Source of the DNA: JAVBLG01 sp031553655
Lineage (GTDB): Bacteria; Desulfobacterota; Desulfovibrionia; Desulfovibrionales; Desulfovibrionaceae
Assembly (NCBI GenBank): GCA_031553655.1
Contig: JAVBLG010000010.1
Location: forward strand, 1 to 51,951
Direction of reading: 5' to 3'
DNA: 51,951 nucleotides
Part shown: piece after piece, positions 8,332 to 17,068 of the stretch
Layout: every line of letters starts with the position of its first letter
Position numbering within the stretch: position 1 is the stretch's first letter
Made by a program: the position numbers and the translations under genes
The notes under the pieces: model-generated
The model's input: the letters and a program-made list of their open reading frames with translations, nothing else
What the model was told of the DNA's origin: nothing
Database searches by the model: none

Positions 8332-8661
8332 CAATTAATTCCTTATTTTCCTTTGAGAGCGAACTAGGTCGCAGTTGCCCGTGATATTAAACTAATTTAC
8401 AGATGAGATTGTTTTGAGATATAGATGAACTTTTTTTGTTTAAAGTACTTTTTATCTGTAAATGGAGGCTAAAGGACGTGCTCGTCAAGAACTTAATGTT
8501 TCACATGAAACATTGTTAATGTGTTTGATTAATTTATGTGGGAGGTAATGTCAAGGTCATATCGGTTTTCATCAAATTACTGTTCTGTAAAAAATTTTTA
8601 TCTGGAAAGAGCAAAAACAACATGTTATATACCAAATTGATGTGAAAACACGAGGTGGGCA
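8332..8661. other. AT-rich intergenic region with a parS site
   Basis: 330 bases between divergent genes. The only recognisable feature is the parS palindrome at 8497-8512. Promoters for both flanking genes must lie here, but none is clear enough to call. Confidence 0.5.
8497..8512. promoter_or_regulatory. parS-like ParB binding site 3
   Basis: TGTTTCACATGAAACA, identical to site 2 and one base from the consensus. It lies in the region between the deacetylase and the CheY-like gene. Confidence 0.88.
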
Positions 8662-9051
8662 GTGGGTAAGGAAAAAAAAATATTATTGGTTGATGACGAA
8701 AGCGAAGTTACTCATCTTTTGACTTCACGCTTAAATAAGCGCGGGTATGTGGCAGCTTCTGTCGGTAACGGGGAAGACGCTCTGGATTATTTGCAAAGTA
8801 ATTCTGTAGACGTGGTGGTAATGGATGTAAAAATGCCGGGCATGGGAGGGATGGCGGCTCTTGAACAAATGGCTGCCTCATGGCAAGATATGCCGATAAT
8901 TATGCTCTCTGGTCATGCCGATATGCAAACCGCAGTCACCGCCATGCAGAAGGGAGCTTTCGGCTATCTTATGAAGCCGGTTGATTTTGATGATTTGCTT
9001 TATAAAATTGAAGATGCCTGTGCTCAGGCCAACCTGGAGATGCCCAAATGA
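8662..9051 (+). CDS. CheY-like single-domain response regulator
   Basis: A 129-residue protein consisting almost wholly of a REC receiver domain. Visible are the acidic pair in LLVDDESE, the phosphoacceptor Asp in VVMDVKMPGMGG (about residue 54), the conserved Ser in IMLSGHAD and the Lys in LMKPVD. There is no output domain, so it would act by protein contact. The start is GTG 8662, with GAGGTGGG upstream. Its stop overlaps the start of the DsbA-like gene (ATGA), implying coupled translation. Its partner kinase is not in the window. Confidence 0.88.
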   Translation: MGKEKKILLVDDESEVTHLLTSRLNKRGYVAASVGNGEDALDYLQSNSVDVVVMDVKMPGMGGMAALEQMAASWQDMPIIMLSGHADMQTAVTAMQKGAFGYLMKPVDFDDLLYKIEDACAQANLEMPK

Positions 9052-9821
9052 AAAAAATGTTTTTGGCTCTGTTTATTTTTGTTTTTATGGCACAAAGCGC
9101 CGTAGCGGCTGTTTCGGAAGAGAATTTTGTAAAAATTTTACGAGAAACTTTGCGGAATCATCCAGAGTTGGTTATGGATATTTTGCGCGAAAACAGCGAA
9201 TCTGTGCTTGATATTGCTCAGCAAGGTTCCAATTTGCGCCGTAAGCGTTCTTTGGAAGCTCAGTGGCGTGAAGACATGAAGGTTCCCAAAAAGGTGGCCA
9301 TGGCCGACCGGCCTGTTCGTGGAGCCCAAGACGCTCCTGTGACCATTATCGCATTTTCTGATTTTACTTGTGTATACTGCCAGCAGGCAGCCGAAACTGT
9401 GGAACGCCTTTTAAAGGCGTATAAGGGTAGAGTGCGGTTTGTGTTTAAGCAAATGCCCCATGGCAAAGATAATATTTCACGTTTGTCCTCCGACTATTTT
9501 GTGGCAATCGCTCTGCAAGATGCGGAAAAGGCCTGGCGCTTTTATGATGCCTGTTTTGGCGATCGTAATAAGTTGACCACGGAAGGCGAAGCTTTTATGA
9601 AAGAAACAGCGCAAGGCCTGGGGTGTAATATGCCCAAGCTGGCCCAAGATGTGCGCTCCAGAAAAGTGCGAAACTTAATTGAAGAAGACTTGGCCGATTC
9701 CAAGCGTTTGGGGGCTGAAGGAACACCATTTTTCTTAGTCAACAATCTGGTTATTCGCGGCGCTTTGCCATATGATTTCTTTAAGGTAGCGGTGGACCTG
9801 GCTCTATCTGAAGGTAAGTAA
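9048..9821 (+). CDS. Exported DsbA-family thiol-disulfide oxidoreductase
   Basis: Periplasmic thioredoxin-fold protein of the DsbA/DsbG/BdbD type, 257 residues. A signal peptide (about residues 1-20, ending AVAA) is followed by a helical segment and then the thioredoxin domain. The domain has the active site FTCVYCQQAA (CxxC near residues 107-110) and the cis-proline loop GTPFFLVN. It probably oxidises or isomerises disulfides in exported proteins. Four-base overlap with the CheY-like gene makes a two-gene unit; a strong bidirectional hairpin terminator follows. Confidence 0.88.
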   Translation: MKKMFLALFIFVFMAQSAVAAVSEENFVKILRETLRNHPELVMDILRENSESVLDIAQQGSNLRRKRSLEAQWREDMKVPKKVAMADRPVRGAQDAPVTIIAFSDFTCVYCQQAAETVERLLKAYKGRVRFVFKQMPHGKDNISRLSSDYFVAIALQDAEKAWRFYDACFGDRNKLTTEGEAFMKETAQGLGCNMPKLAQDVRSRKVRNLIEEDLADSKRLGAEGTPFFLVNNLVIRGALPYDFFKVAVDLALSEGK

Positions 9822-9890
9822 TTTTGCTGTAAATCCGGTGAACGAAATTTAAGAAATCAGCAATACATTATAAATCGTTTATATATTCCA

Positions 9891-9938
9891 CCAATAAAAA
9901 AGTCCCCGCAGGTTTTACTGCGGGGACTTTTTTATTGG
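9891..9938. terminator. Bidirectional rho-independent terminator
   Basis: Two 21-base arms (9891-9911 and 9918-9938) pair perfectly around a GTTTTA loop. The core is AGTCCCCGCAG/CTGCGGGGACT, with T runs readable on both strands. It separates the converging DsbA-like and ppaC genes. Confidence 0.95.
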
Positions 9939-9953
9939 TCACTCAAATGCTGT

Positions 9954-10871
9954 TTACTTGAAAGCTTTTTCGAAATTAGGAACAACCTGCTTTTTGCGGC
10001 TCATCACGCCGGGCAGCCACACGCTCGTGCCTTCGGGCTTCACACCAAAGGCTTTTTCCACTACGGCAGCGTCGTCGGAAACGATCAGCATTTCCGAACC
10101 TTCTTTCATGATGTCGGTCAGCAGCAGGAACACGCTGTGGCGGCCTTCGCCCTTGACCTTGGTGATTTCTTCATAGAGGCCGGCTTTGACCGGATCGAGA
10201 ATGGAGAGATCCACCACTTCCAGCTGGCCGATGCCAACTTTTTTGCCGCCCATGTCGAAATCTTTATAGTCGCGGAAGACCAGATCTTTCATGGAAGCGC
10301 CGGCCACGGCCGATTTAACTTTGAACATTTCCATGCCAAGAGCCATGATGTCAGAAACTCCGGCGATTTTGGCCAAGTCGTCAACGGCTTTCTTGTCGGC
10401 TTCGGTGCAAGTGGGCGATTTGAACATAACAGTGTCGGACAGGATGGCGCAGAGCAGGCCGCCGGCAATGCCCTTGGGCAATTCAATGCCGTAGAAGTCG
10501 TACATGGATTTCAGAACTGTGCCGGTGCAGCCCACGGGCCAGGTCCAGATTTCCAGAGGATTGGAGGTGGTCACGTCGCCGAGCTTGTGGTGGTCCACGA
10601 TGCCGAGAATGTCGGCCTCTTTTATGCCTTCGGGAGCCTGGGCCAGATCGGAAAAGTCAACCAGATACAGCTTCTGGCCGGCCACGCTGGACACGACTTC
10701 AGGAGCGGAAAGGCCGAACTTGTCCAGAACAAATTTGGTTTCCGGAGTAGGAGCGCCCTGAGCCACGGCTTTGGCCTGGGTCCCACGTTTGCTGTAGATG
10801 TCGGCGGCGGCAATGGCAGCCACGATGCTGTCTGTATCAGGATTCATATGCCCTATGACGAGTGCGGCCAT
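9954..10871 (-). CDS. ppaC: Manganese-dependent inorganic pyrophosphatase
   Basis: Family II pyrophosphatase of the DHH superfamily, cytoplasmic. The 305-residue product has GHMNPDTDS (metal-binding HxxxDxD near residues 8-15), LVDFSD, the signature IVDHHKLGD (about residues 91-99) and the C-terminal substrate motif SRKKQVVP. No CBS or DRTGG regulatory insert is present. In sulfate reducers this enzyme would pull ATP-sulfurylase activation forward by removing pyrophosphate. Transcribed alone, convergent with the DsbA-like gene. Confidence 0.96.
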   Translation of the reverse strand: MAALVIGHMNPDTDSIVAAIAAADIYSKRGTQAKAVAQGAPTPETKFVLDKFGLSAPEVVSSVAGQKLYLVDFSDLAQAPEGIKEADILGIVDHHKLGDVTTSNPLEIWTWPVGCTGTVLKSMYDFYGIELPKGIAGGLLCAILSDTVMFKSPTCTEADKKAVDDLAKIAGVSDIMALGMEMFKVKSAVAGASMKDLVFRDYKDFDMGGKKVGIGQLEVVDLSILDPVKAGLYEEITKVKGEGRHSVFLLLTDIMKEGSEMLIVSDDAAVVEKAFGVKPEGTSVWLPGVMSRKKQVVPNFEKAFK

Positions 10872-11227
10872 AATATTTTCTCCTTCATGCTTTTTGTGCC
10901 TGGTTTTTCAGCGCCCACCATAGGCGCATCCCGTTTGTGCTTATTAGCACAAATAATTTGTCCTGCCAAGAGCTAACAACGAAAAATGCCGACCTCGTCA
11001 ACAATCTCAAGAATATAAGAGGGGCCAGCTAGTGAGTAGAATACTCGACTAAAATCAGCCATAGTTGATAAAAATATAACGTATTCATAAAAGATATTGA
11101 CACTCTTCACAAGCGGGGCGTATTTTTGAACCATTAAAAGGGAGCATTGTTATGGATACATTTTTAACGTCCGCTGTCTTTTGGCCGAGACAGCACGTTA
11201 CAACCACATTTTCAAGAGGTGGGATTT
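10872..11227. other. Divergent promoter region between ppaC and cstA1
   Basis: 356 bases. It contains the palindrome 10934-10953 (TTTGTGC, loop, GCACAAA) on the ppaC side and a good sigma-70-like promoter at 11097-11126 on the cstA side. An open frame starting at ATG 11152 behind GGGAG overlaps the cstA1 start. It may be an upstream leader or chance. Confidence 0.55.
11097..11126 (+). promoter_or_regulatory. Sigma-70-type promoter for cstA1
   Basis: TTGACA (11097-11102), 18-base spacer, TATTTT (11121-11126). Transcription would begin near 11133, giving a leader of about 95 bases. Confidence 0.6.
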
Positions 11228-13057
11228 ATGGAAGCATTGCGCGGTATGAACGCAATGACGCTGATCTTTGTCTCCCTTTGCGTTTTTGCCATCGGTTACC
11301 GTTTTTACGGTTTATTCCTGGCGCGCAAAGTGTTGCAGCTGAAGGCCGACCGGGTAACACCGGCGGTGCGATTCGCTGACGGACACGATTATGTAAAAAC
11401 AAACAAATACGTTCTCTTCGGGCATCACTTCGCGGCCATTGCCGCGGCCGGTCCGCTGCTTGGCCCGGTTCTGGCCGCCCAGTACGGGTTTTTCCCCGGG
11501 GCGCTGTGGATTTTGGTGGGTTGCGTTCTGGCCGGGTCGGTACACGACATGGTTGTGCTTTTCGCCTCCGTGCGCCATAAGGGCCGCAGTTTGGCCACGA
11601 TAGCCTCCAAAGAAGTGGGGCCGGTGACCGGCCACGTGGCTTCGGTGGCCATTCTGTTCATTCTCATTCTTACCCTGGCCGGTCTGTCCATTGCCGTGGT
11701 GAACGCCATGCATGACAGCCCCTGGGGAACCTTTACCGTGGCAATTACCATTCCCATCGCCATTCTGATGGGTCTTTACATGCAGTACTGGCGTCCCGGC
11801 GACGTTGCCGGGGCCAGCATCCTGGGCGTGGCCCTGCTGGTTGTGGGCATTATCGCCGGTCCCTACATTGTGGAAAACCCCACAATGAACGCCATGTTCA
11901 ACTGGAGCAAGAGCACCATAGCCCTGAGCATTCCTGTTTACGGCTTCTTCGCTTCGGTTCTGCCGGTGTGGCTGTTGCTCGCCCCGCGCGACTATCTGTC
12001 AACTTATCTGAAGATCGGCACCATCGGTGCGCTGGCCTGCGGCATCCTGTTCGTGCGGCCTGACATGCTTATGGACCCGATCACCAAGTTTGCCGCCGGC
12101 GGCGGCCCGATCATCGGCGGTCCCCTGTTCCCCTTCCTGTTCATAACTATTGCCTGCGGGGCGATTTCCGGCTTCCACGCCATCATCGGCACGGGCACCA
12201 CACCCAAGATGATCGGCGATGAAAAGGAAGTGCTTTTTGTGGGTTACGGCGCCATGTTGACCGAAGGCTTTGTGGCCATTATGGCCCTGATCGCCGCCTG
12301 TACCCTGGTGCCCGCCGACTATTTCGCCATCAACTCCACGGCGGCCAAGTTCGCCCCTCTGGGCATGCAGGTTGAAGACTTGCCCCGCCTGGCCGCAGCC
12401 GTGCAGGAAAACGTCATGCACCGCCCCGGCGGCGCCGTGTCGCTGGCCGTGGGCATGGCCCACATCTTCTCGTCCATACCCTTTATGGACCATCTGATGT
12501 CTTACTGGTATCACTTTGCCATTATGTTCGAAGCGGTGTTCATTCTCACCGCCATCGACGCCGGCACCCGCGTGGGCCGTTTCTTCCTTCAGGAAATGAT
12601 CGGCCACTTTATTCCCAAGTTTGACGACAAGAACTGGTGGCCCGGGGTTATCTTCACCAGTGCCATCTTCACCTTTGCCTGGGGCTACCTGGTCTACACC
12701 GGAGACATCGGCAGCATCTGGCCGCTGTTCGGCATGAGCAACCAGCTTCTGGCTTCCAGCGGTCTGATTATCGCCACCACCATGCTGCTGCGCATGAACC
12801 GCGGCAAGTACTGCCTGTGCACGGCCGTTCCCGGCATAGTCATGGCCTTCATCACCTTGTGGGCCGGCTTCCTGCAGGTGACCACCATCTACCTGCCCGC
12901 CAAGCAATATCTGCTGGCCTCCATGGCCTGCGTAATCGCCGTTCTGATGGTGTTTGTGTTTGCCGGCGCGTTCAAGCGTTGGAGCGAGCTTATGGGTATC
13001 AACACCACTACTGTCGACGAATATGGCGAAACCGTGGTTGCCCTGGCCGACGAATAA
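11228..13057 (+). CDS. cstA: CstA-family carbon starvation/pyruvate transporter (long form)
   Basis: Polytopic inner-membrane protein of the CstA (peptide/pyruvate transporter) family, 609 residues with many hydrophobic segments. Family features are the HHFAAIAAAGPLLGPVLAAQYG segment near residues 65-85, the GSVHDMVVL block and the FITIACGAISGFHAIIGTGTTPK block. The ATG at 11228 is preceded by AAGAGGTGG, which makes it preferable to the GTG nine bases earlier. It has its own promoter and a terminator behind it, then a shorter paralogue. The substrate is inferred from the family only: pyruvate or short peptides. Confidence 0.9.
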   Translation: MEALRGMNAMTLIFVSLCVFAIGYRFYGLFLARKVLQLKADRVTPAVRFADGHDYVKTNKYVLFGHHFAAIAAAGPLLGPVLAAQYGFFPGALWILVGCVLAGSVHDMVVLFASVRHKGRSLATIASKEVGPVTGHVASVAILFILILTLAGLSIAVVNAMHDSPWGTFTVAITIPIAILMGLYMQYWRPGDVAGASILGVALLVVGIIAGPYIVENPTMNAMFNWSKSTIALSIPVYGFFASVLPVWLLLAPRDYLSTYLKIGTIGALACGILFVRPDMLMDPITKFAAGGGPIIGGPLFPFLFITIACGAISGFHAIIGTGTTPKMIGDEKEVLFVGYGAMLTEGFVAIMALIAACTLVPADYFAINSTAAKFAPLGMQVEDLPRLAAAVQENVMHRPGGAVSLAVGMAHIFSSIPFMDHLMSYWYHFAIMFEAVFILTAIDAGTRVGRFFLQEMIGHFIPKFDDKNWWPGVIFTSAIFTFAWGYLVYTGDIGSIWPLFGMSNQLLASSGLIIATTMLLRMNRGKYCLCTAVPGIVMAFITLWAGFLQVTTIYLPAKQYLLASMACVIAVLMVFVFAGAFKRWSELMGINTTTVDEYGETVVALADE

Positions 13058-13080
13058 TCTTTAAAATATTGTTGGTTTAT

Positions 13081-13115
13081 ATCCCGGCGGGTCTTTGCCC
13101 GTCGGGATTTTTTTA
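13081..13115 (+). terminator. Terminator behind cstA1
   Basis: ATCCCGGCGGG and CCCGTCGGGAT pair with one mismatch (a G-T pair in RNA), followed by TTTTTT. Confidence 0.92.
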
Positions 13116-13195
13116 TGTATCAACCATGCAATTGACTAAGCGCTGTATTGGGGATAACTTTCTGTGATTATTGCGAACGTCACAACTTTTCTACA

Positions 13196-13221
13196 AATCG
13201 GCAGGGAGCAAATTGCCGATT
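13196..13221. promoter_or_regulatory. Inverted repeat upstream of the second cstA gene
   Basis: AATCGGCA and TGCCGATT form perfect 8-base arms around a 10-base spacer, about 75 bases before the start. It could be an operator; no regulator can be assigned. Confidence 0.4.
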
Positions 13222-13292
13222 CGGCGCGGTTGTGCGTGGTTGTGTACGCTTGTCATATTCCATCACTTTTTTACTGATTAGGAGGGAGCAAC

Positions 13293-14762
13293 ATGCCTAA
13301 TTGGGGATACTTTGTTTTGGCCACACTGGCCCTTATCGTGGGCTATGTAGTCTACGGAGCCATCGTGGAGAAGGTATTCGGGCTTGAGCCCGACAGGCCC
13401 ACCCCGGCTATAACCAAGGCCGACGGCGTGGACTATGTGAAAATGTCCACCAAAAAAATCTGGCTGATCCAACTGCTCAACATCGCCGGAGTAGGCCCGA
13501 TTTTTGGGCCCATTCTCGGGGCCATGTATGGCCCGGCCGCCCTGTTGTGGATTGTGCTCGGCTCCATATTCGCCGGGGCCGTGCATGACTATCTTTCCGG
13601 AATGCTGTCCATTCGCTACGGCGGTTGTAATGTTCCGGATATGGTGGGCTACAATTTGGGCAATACCTTCAAGCAGATTATGCGCGCCTTCTCCGTTATC
13701 CTGCTTGTTCTGGTCGGTGTTGTTTTTGTTACAGCCCCGGCCAAACTCATGACCACCATCACCCCGCAAAGCACAATGTTCACCATCGCCGGGATCGAAA
13801 TCAGTCTGAACTACTGGTTCTGGCTGGTGGTAATTTTCTGCTATTACTTTCTGGCCACAATTATGCCCATAGACAAGATCATCGGCAGGCTCTATCCTAT
13901 TTTCGGGGCGGTTTTGATGATTATGGCCTTTGGCATCACCATTACCATGTTTACCAACGGCATCGATTTCTATAACAGCGCGGCCTGGACCAATCAGCAT
14001 CCGGCCAAGCTGCCCCTGTGGCCGCTTATGTTCATAACCATTGCCTGCGGGGCCATATCCGGCTTTCATGCCACCCAATCGCCTCTCATGGCCCGCTGCG
14101 TTTCTTCGGAAAGAGTAGGGCGCCCGGTATTTTACGGCAGCATGATTGCCGAGGGCTTCATCGGACTGGTGTGGGCCACCGTGGGCATGAGCTTCTACCA
14201 CGGCGCGCCAGAGCTGGCCGCGGTAATCAAGGCCGGCGGCCCCGGTAAGGTCGTGACTGACGCCTCTTACGCCCTTATGGGCGGAGTTGGCGGCATTTTG
14301 GCCATTCTCGGCGTTATTGTGCTGCCCATCACTTCGGGCGACACCGCTTTCAGGGCGGCCCGGCTGACCATTGCCGAATTCCTCAAGTACAGCCAGGTGA
14401 GCAGGATCAGCCGTCTTTCCATTGCCGTTCCGCTGTTCATCATCGGCATTCTCCTCAGCCAGATAAACTTCGATTTGATTTGGCGCTACTTCGGCTGGGC
14501 CAACCAGACTCTGGCTGCAATTATGCTTTGGACCGGAGCCGCCTACCTGTACCGCAAGGGCCGTTTCCACTGGATAGCTTCGGTTCCGGCCACTATCCTC
14601 ACCGCCGCCACCATCAGCTATATCTGCTATGAGCCCAAGATGGGGTTCGGCATGGGCATTGATATGGCCAATATAGTTGGTGTGTCCGTGGCCATAGTTA
14701 GCATGGTGTGCTTTTTGCTGCTGGCCAGGAGGCCTATTGAGGGCGCTCCTGTCGATGCCTGA
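13293..14762 (+). CDS. CstA-family transporter (short form)
   Basis: Second CstA-family membrane protein, 489 residues, shorter at the C terminus than its upstream neighbour. It keeps the hallmark blocks: IAGVGPIFGPILGAMYGP near residue 65, GAVHDYLSGML and FITIACGAISGFHATQSPLM, which parallels FITIACGAISGFHAIIGTG in the first gene. AGGAGGGAGCAAC precedes ATG 13293. A strong terminator separates it from the first paralogue, so the two are probably controlled independently, and a second terminator follows. Pyruvate or peptide uptake is inferred from the family. Confidence 0.9.
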   Translation: MPNWGYFVLATLALIVGYVVYGAIVEKVFGLEPDRPTPAITKADGVDYVKMSTKKIWLIQLLNIAGVGPIFGPILGAMYGPAALLWIVLGSIFAGAVHDYLSGMLSIRYGGCNVPDMVGYNLGNTFKQIMRAFSVILLVLVGVVFVTAPAKLMTTITPQSTMFTIAGIEISLNYWFWLVVIFCYYFLATIMPIDKIIGRLYPIFGAVLMIMAFGITITMFTNGIDFYNSAAWTNQHPAKLPLWPLMFITIACGAISGFHATQSPLMARCVSSERVGRPVFYGSMIAEGFIGLVWATVGMSFYHGAPELAAVIKAGGPGKVVTDASYALMGGVGGILAILGVIVLPITSGDTAFRAARLTIAEFLKYSQVSRISRLSIAVPLFIIGILLSQINFDLIWRYFGWANQTLAAIMLWTGAAYLYRKGRFHWIASVPATILTAATISYICYEPKMGFGMGIDMANIVGVSVAIVSMVCFLLLARRPIEGAPVDA

Positions 14763-14794
14763 AGTTTTGGCATAAATCAAAAAACATAAAAACA

Positions 14795-14835
14795 GACCGG
14801 GGGGTGGTGAGAACCGCCCCCCGGTCAATTTTTTT
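14795..14835 (+). terminator. Terminator behind the second cstA gene
   Basis: GACCGGGGGG and CGCCCCCCGGTC arms, then AATTTTTTT. Confidence 0.93.
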
Positions 14836-14864
14836 GCCTGTACTCCCATCAGATAATGCAGGAA

Positions 14865-16049
14865 CTATTGCCCTCCGGTAGTGACTGGAGGTTTTTCCAT
14901 GGGCTGGACGCGCCGGGTTCTTTTCTTTTCCGTGTTCGTAGATTTTGTGGAATTGGTTTGTGGTTTGGTTGCGCGTTGCGGCTCAACAGCAAAAACAGGT
15001 GGGGCCGGTATTTGGGGAATTTTGTCAGGATCTCCGAGAGTGTTCAAAAAGAAGTCGGCCAGCAAAGTATACATCTGCTGATGGATCCTGTAGCGTTTTT
15101 CCGGAGGGAGATCGCCACATATCTCCGGAAGATCGTTTTTGAGCGCTTTTGGGCATTCGGCCATGAGATCAATGGCGTTGGTATCGGGCAGGGTGGCGAA
15201 CAGGGTTGAGCTGGGGGAGTGGTGCAAAATGGCGTCGGCATGATGCGGGGTGCGATTCACGGTGTCGCGATCCGCGCGGATCAGCAGCAGCGGGGGGTAA
15301 AAAAAGCGCATTGCCGCGTCGCTGAACAACATGCCGAAGCCTGGAGCCACAGCCGCCACTGCTTTTACCCTGGGGTCGGCCAGGCTTGTTTTCATGGGCA
15401 GATCTCTGGCCATGATGTTCATGCGGTTCATGGCCCAGGCGCTGCAATAAGGGTCGTTTTCGTCGGTTTTAGCGCAATAATCTTTCCAGCCCGAGCCGTC
15501 CGGAATCGCCCCTCCCACCATCAGGGCTGCTGTGCCTCCGGCGCCGAAACCGATAAGACCAATGCGTTTTTCGTCGATCATATGCGCCATGTCGGCATGT
15601 TCCAAAAGCGCGCTGATAAAGCCCGAAATCTGCTTTGCCCTGGTTGTAAGCTGTTGCAGAGTAAAGGGTTTGGACATATTATTTATGTTGTCCTCATCAT
15701 GTGTAAGGGCGGCTACCACAAATCCCCTGCGGGCCAGGAAGGCCGCTGTGTCATGGTAAGAAAAGCGGTCGCCGGGAGAGTCATGGGAAAGTATGAGCAG
15801 GGGGAAGAGCCCCGGAAGCTCTTTTCCGCCTCTGGCCGCATTGAAGATCCAGGGGCCATAGCTTATGGTGAAAGGAGCGCGCACAGACGGGTACCATATA
15901 TTGGCATCAAGGTGCAGCTTTTTTTCAGCCTGCCAAACGCCCATGGTTCTGAAGCCGGGGTACATGGTCGGTTGCAGCGCGTGGGCCGCGCGCGGCGAGG
16001 CCAGAGCCGAAAAAAGTAAAAATGCCAGCAAAGCCAGCCGATATGTCAT
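14865..16049 (-). CDS. Exported dienelactone-hydrolase-like protein lacking the nucleophile
   Basis: A 394-residue protein with a cleavable signal peptide (residues 1-25, ending AHA), an alpha/beta-hydrolase-like body and a basic, Thr/Lys-rich C-terminal tail of about 40 residues. Fold markers are LFPLLILSHDSPG (oxyanion region, about 81-93), FVVAALTHDEDN and the nucleophile elbow LIGFGAGGTAAL (165-176). In active members the elbow reads GxSxGG; here residue 169 is Gly (codon GGC), so the catalytic Ser is absent. It resembles predicted dienelactone hydrolases but may bind rather than cleave its ligand. Convergent with cstA; thiD is divergent. Confidence 0.75.
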   Translation of the reverse strand: MTYRLALLAFLLFSALASPRAAHALQPTMYPGFRTMGVWQAEKKLHLDANIWYPSVRAPFTISYGPWIFNAARGGKELPGLFPLLILSHDSPGDRFSYHDTAAFLARRGFVVAALTHDEDNINNMSKPFTLQQLTTRAKQISGFISALLEHADMAHMIDEKRIGLIGFGAGGTAALMVGGAIPDGSGWKDYCAKTDENDPYCSAWAMNRMNIMARDLPMKTSLADPRVKAVAAVAPGFGMLFSDAAMRFFYPPLLLIRADRDTVNRTPHHADAILHHSPSSTLFATLPDTNAIDLMAECPKALKNDLPEICGDLPPEKRYRIHQQMYTLLADFFLNTLGDPDKIPQIPAPPVFAVEPQRATKPQTNSTKSTNTEKKRTRRVQPMEKPPVTTGGQ

Positions 16050-16128
16050 GTAAGTTTTACCTTGAAAATATTTTTTGCCGGTTTATATAAATTTTGTGTG
16101 AATATTTTCCAAATTATTGAGGAGCGAC

Positions 16129-16935
16129 ATGCAGCAGCCACCAAACATTCTCACAATAGCCGGATCGGATTCCGGAGGCGGGGCCGGAATTCAGGCCGAT
16201 CTTAAAACCATTACCGCTCTTGGAGGTTATGGCCTCAGTGTGATAACCGCCCTTACCGCACAGAACGGGCTTGGAGTTACGGGAATTTTCAGCCCCGATG
16301 CCTCATTCGCCGCTTTGCAGCTTAAAACCGTTCTCGACGGTTTTCCCATTGCCGCAGCCAAAACCGGCATGCTGTTTTCCGCGGATATAATCGGCGCGAT
16401 GGCCGATCTGCTCGGTAACAGAAATTTTCCTCTGATTGTTGACCCTGTGTCGGTCAGCCAGAGCGGACACCAGCTTCTTCGGGAGGATGCCGTCATTGCC
16501 TTGACAGAGCGCCTGTTGCCTATAGCGGATCTGGTCACGCCCAATCTGCCCGAGGCCGAAATGCTTTCCGGCGTTAAAATAAATGATGCGGACGATATAG
16601 GCAAGGCCGCGCGAAAAATTCTGGAATTTGGCCCTAAAGCAGTGCTGATCAAGGGCGGTCATTTTACGGACGGGGCCATCATGGTTACCGACTGGCTGGC
16701 CGAGGCCGGGCTTGAGTCTGTGCCCTTGCGGCAAGCCAGAGTGGAAACAGGCAACAATCATGGTACTGGTTGTACTCTTTCCGCAGCCATAGCCACGTTC
16801 GTGGGCCGGGGTCTGCCCTTGAAAGTGGCCGTGGGAAAGGCGCAGGAGGCGCTCAATCTGGCGCTGCGCAAAAGTTACAACCCCGGCAAGGGACATGGCC
16901 CGGTGAATCATGGGGCTATGTTCGGCATAAAGTAG
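16129..16935 (+). CDS. thiD: Hydroxymethylpyrimidine/phosphomethylpyrimidine kinase
   Basis: Phosphorylates hydroxymethylpyrimidine phosphate in thiamine biosynthesis. The product has TIAGSDSGGGAGIQADLKT near the N terminus, the AAKTGMLF and DPVSVSQSGHQLL segments, LIKGGH and the ribokinase-type anion hole NNHGTGCTLSAAIA. GAGGAG sits just before ATG 16129, making that start better than the in-frame TTG 12 bases upstream. No other thi gene and no TPP riboswitch is visible in the short leader. The first base in TGNNHGTGC is as in the family, apart from NNH in place of the common TKNTH. Confidence 0.92.
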   Translation: MQQPPNILTIAGSDSGGGAGIQADLKTITALGGYGLSVITALTAQNGLGVTGIFSPDASFAALQLKTVLDGFPIAAAKTGMLFSADIIGAMADLLGNRNFPLIVDPVSVSQSGHQLLREDAVIALTERLLPIADLVTPNLPEAEMLSGVKINDADDIGKAARKILEFGPKAVLIKGGHFTDGAIMVTDWLAEAGLESVPLRQARVETGNNHGTGCTLSAAIATFVGRGLPLKVAVGKAQEALNLALRKSYNPGKGHGPVNHGAMFGIK

Positions 16936-17068
16936 GGGCTGTCTCTAAATGCGTCTTTTGTACAATGGCTACGTCAATCGGGCATTTTTGCTCCGGTTTA
17001 TTTTTTATGAGCTTGAAAACTTTTGGATCGCCTTTTGCAAGACTTCTCCGAATGTACGGAGGGGATGA

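Noticed and set aside
7012..8661. Replication origin beside the par genes
   Set aside because: parS sites and AT-rich DNA are present, but I saw no cluster of DnaA boxes and no dnaA or dnaN gene.
13278..14849. Long antisense open frame (523 codons) opposite the second cstA gene
   Set aside because: It is a shadow of the GC-biased third codon positions of a clear transporter gene; its translation is low-complexity, rich in His, Gly and Asn, with no family motif.
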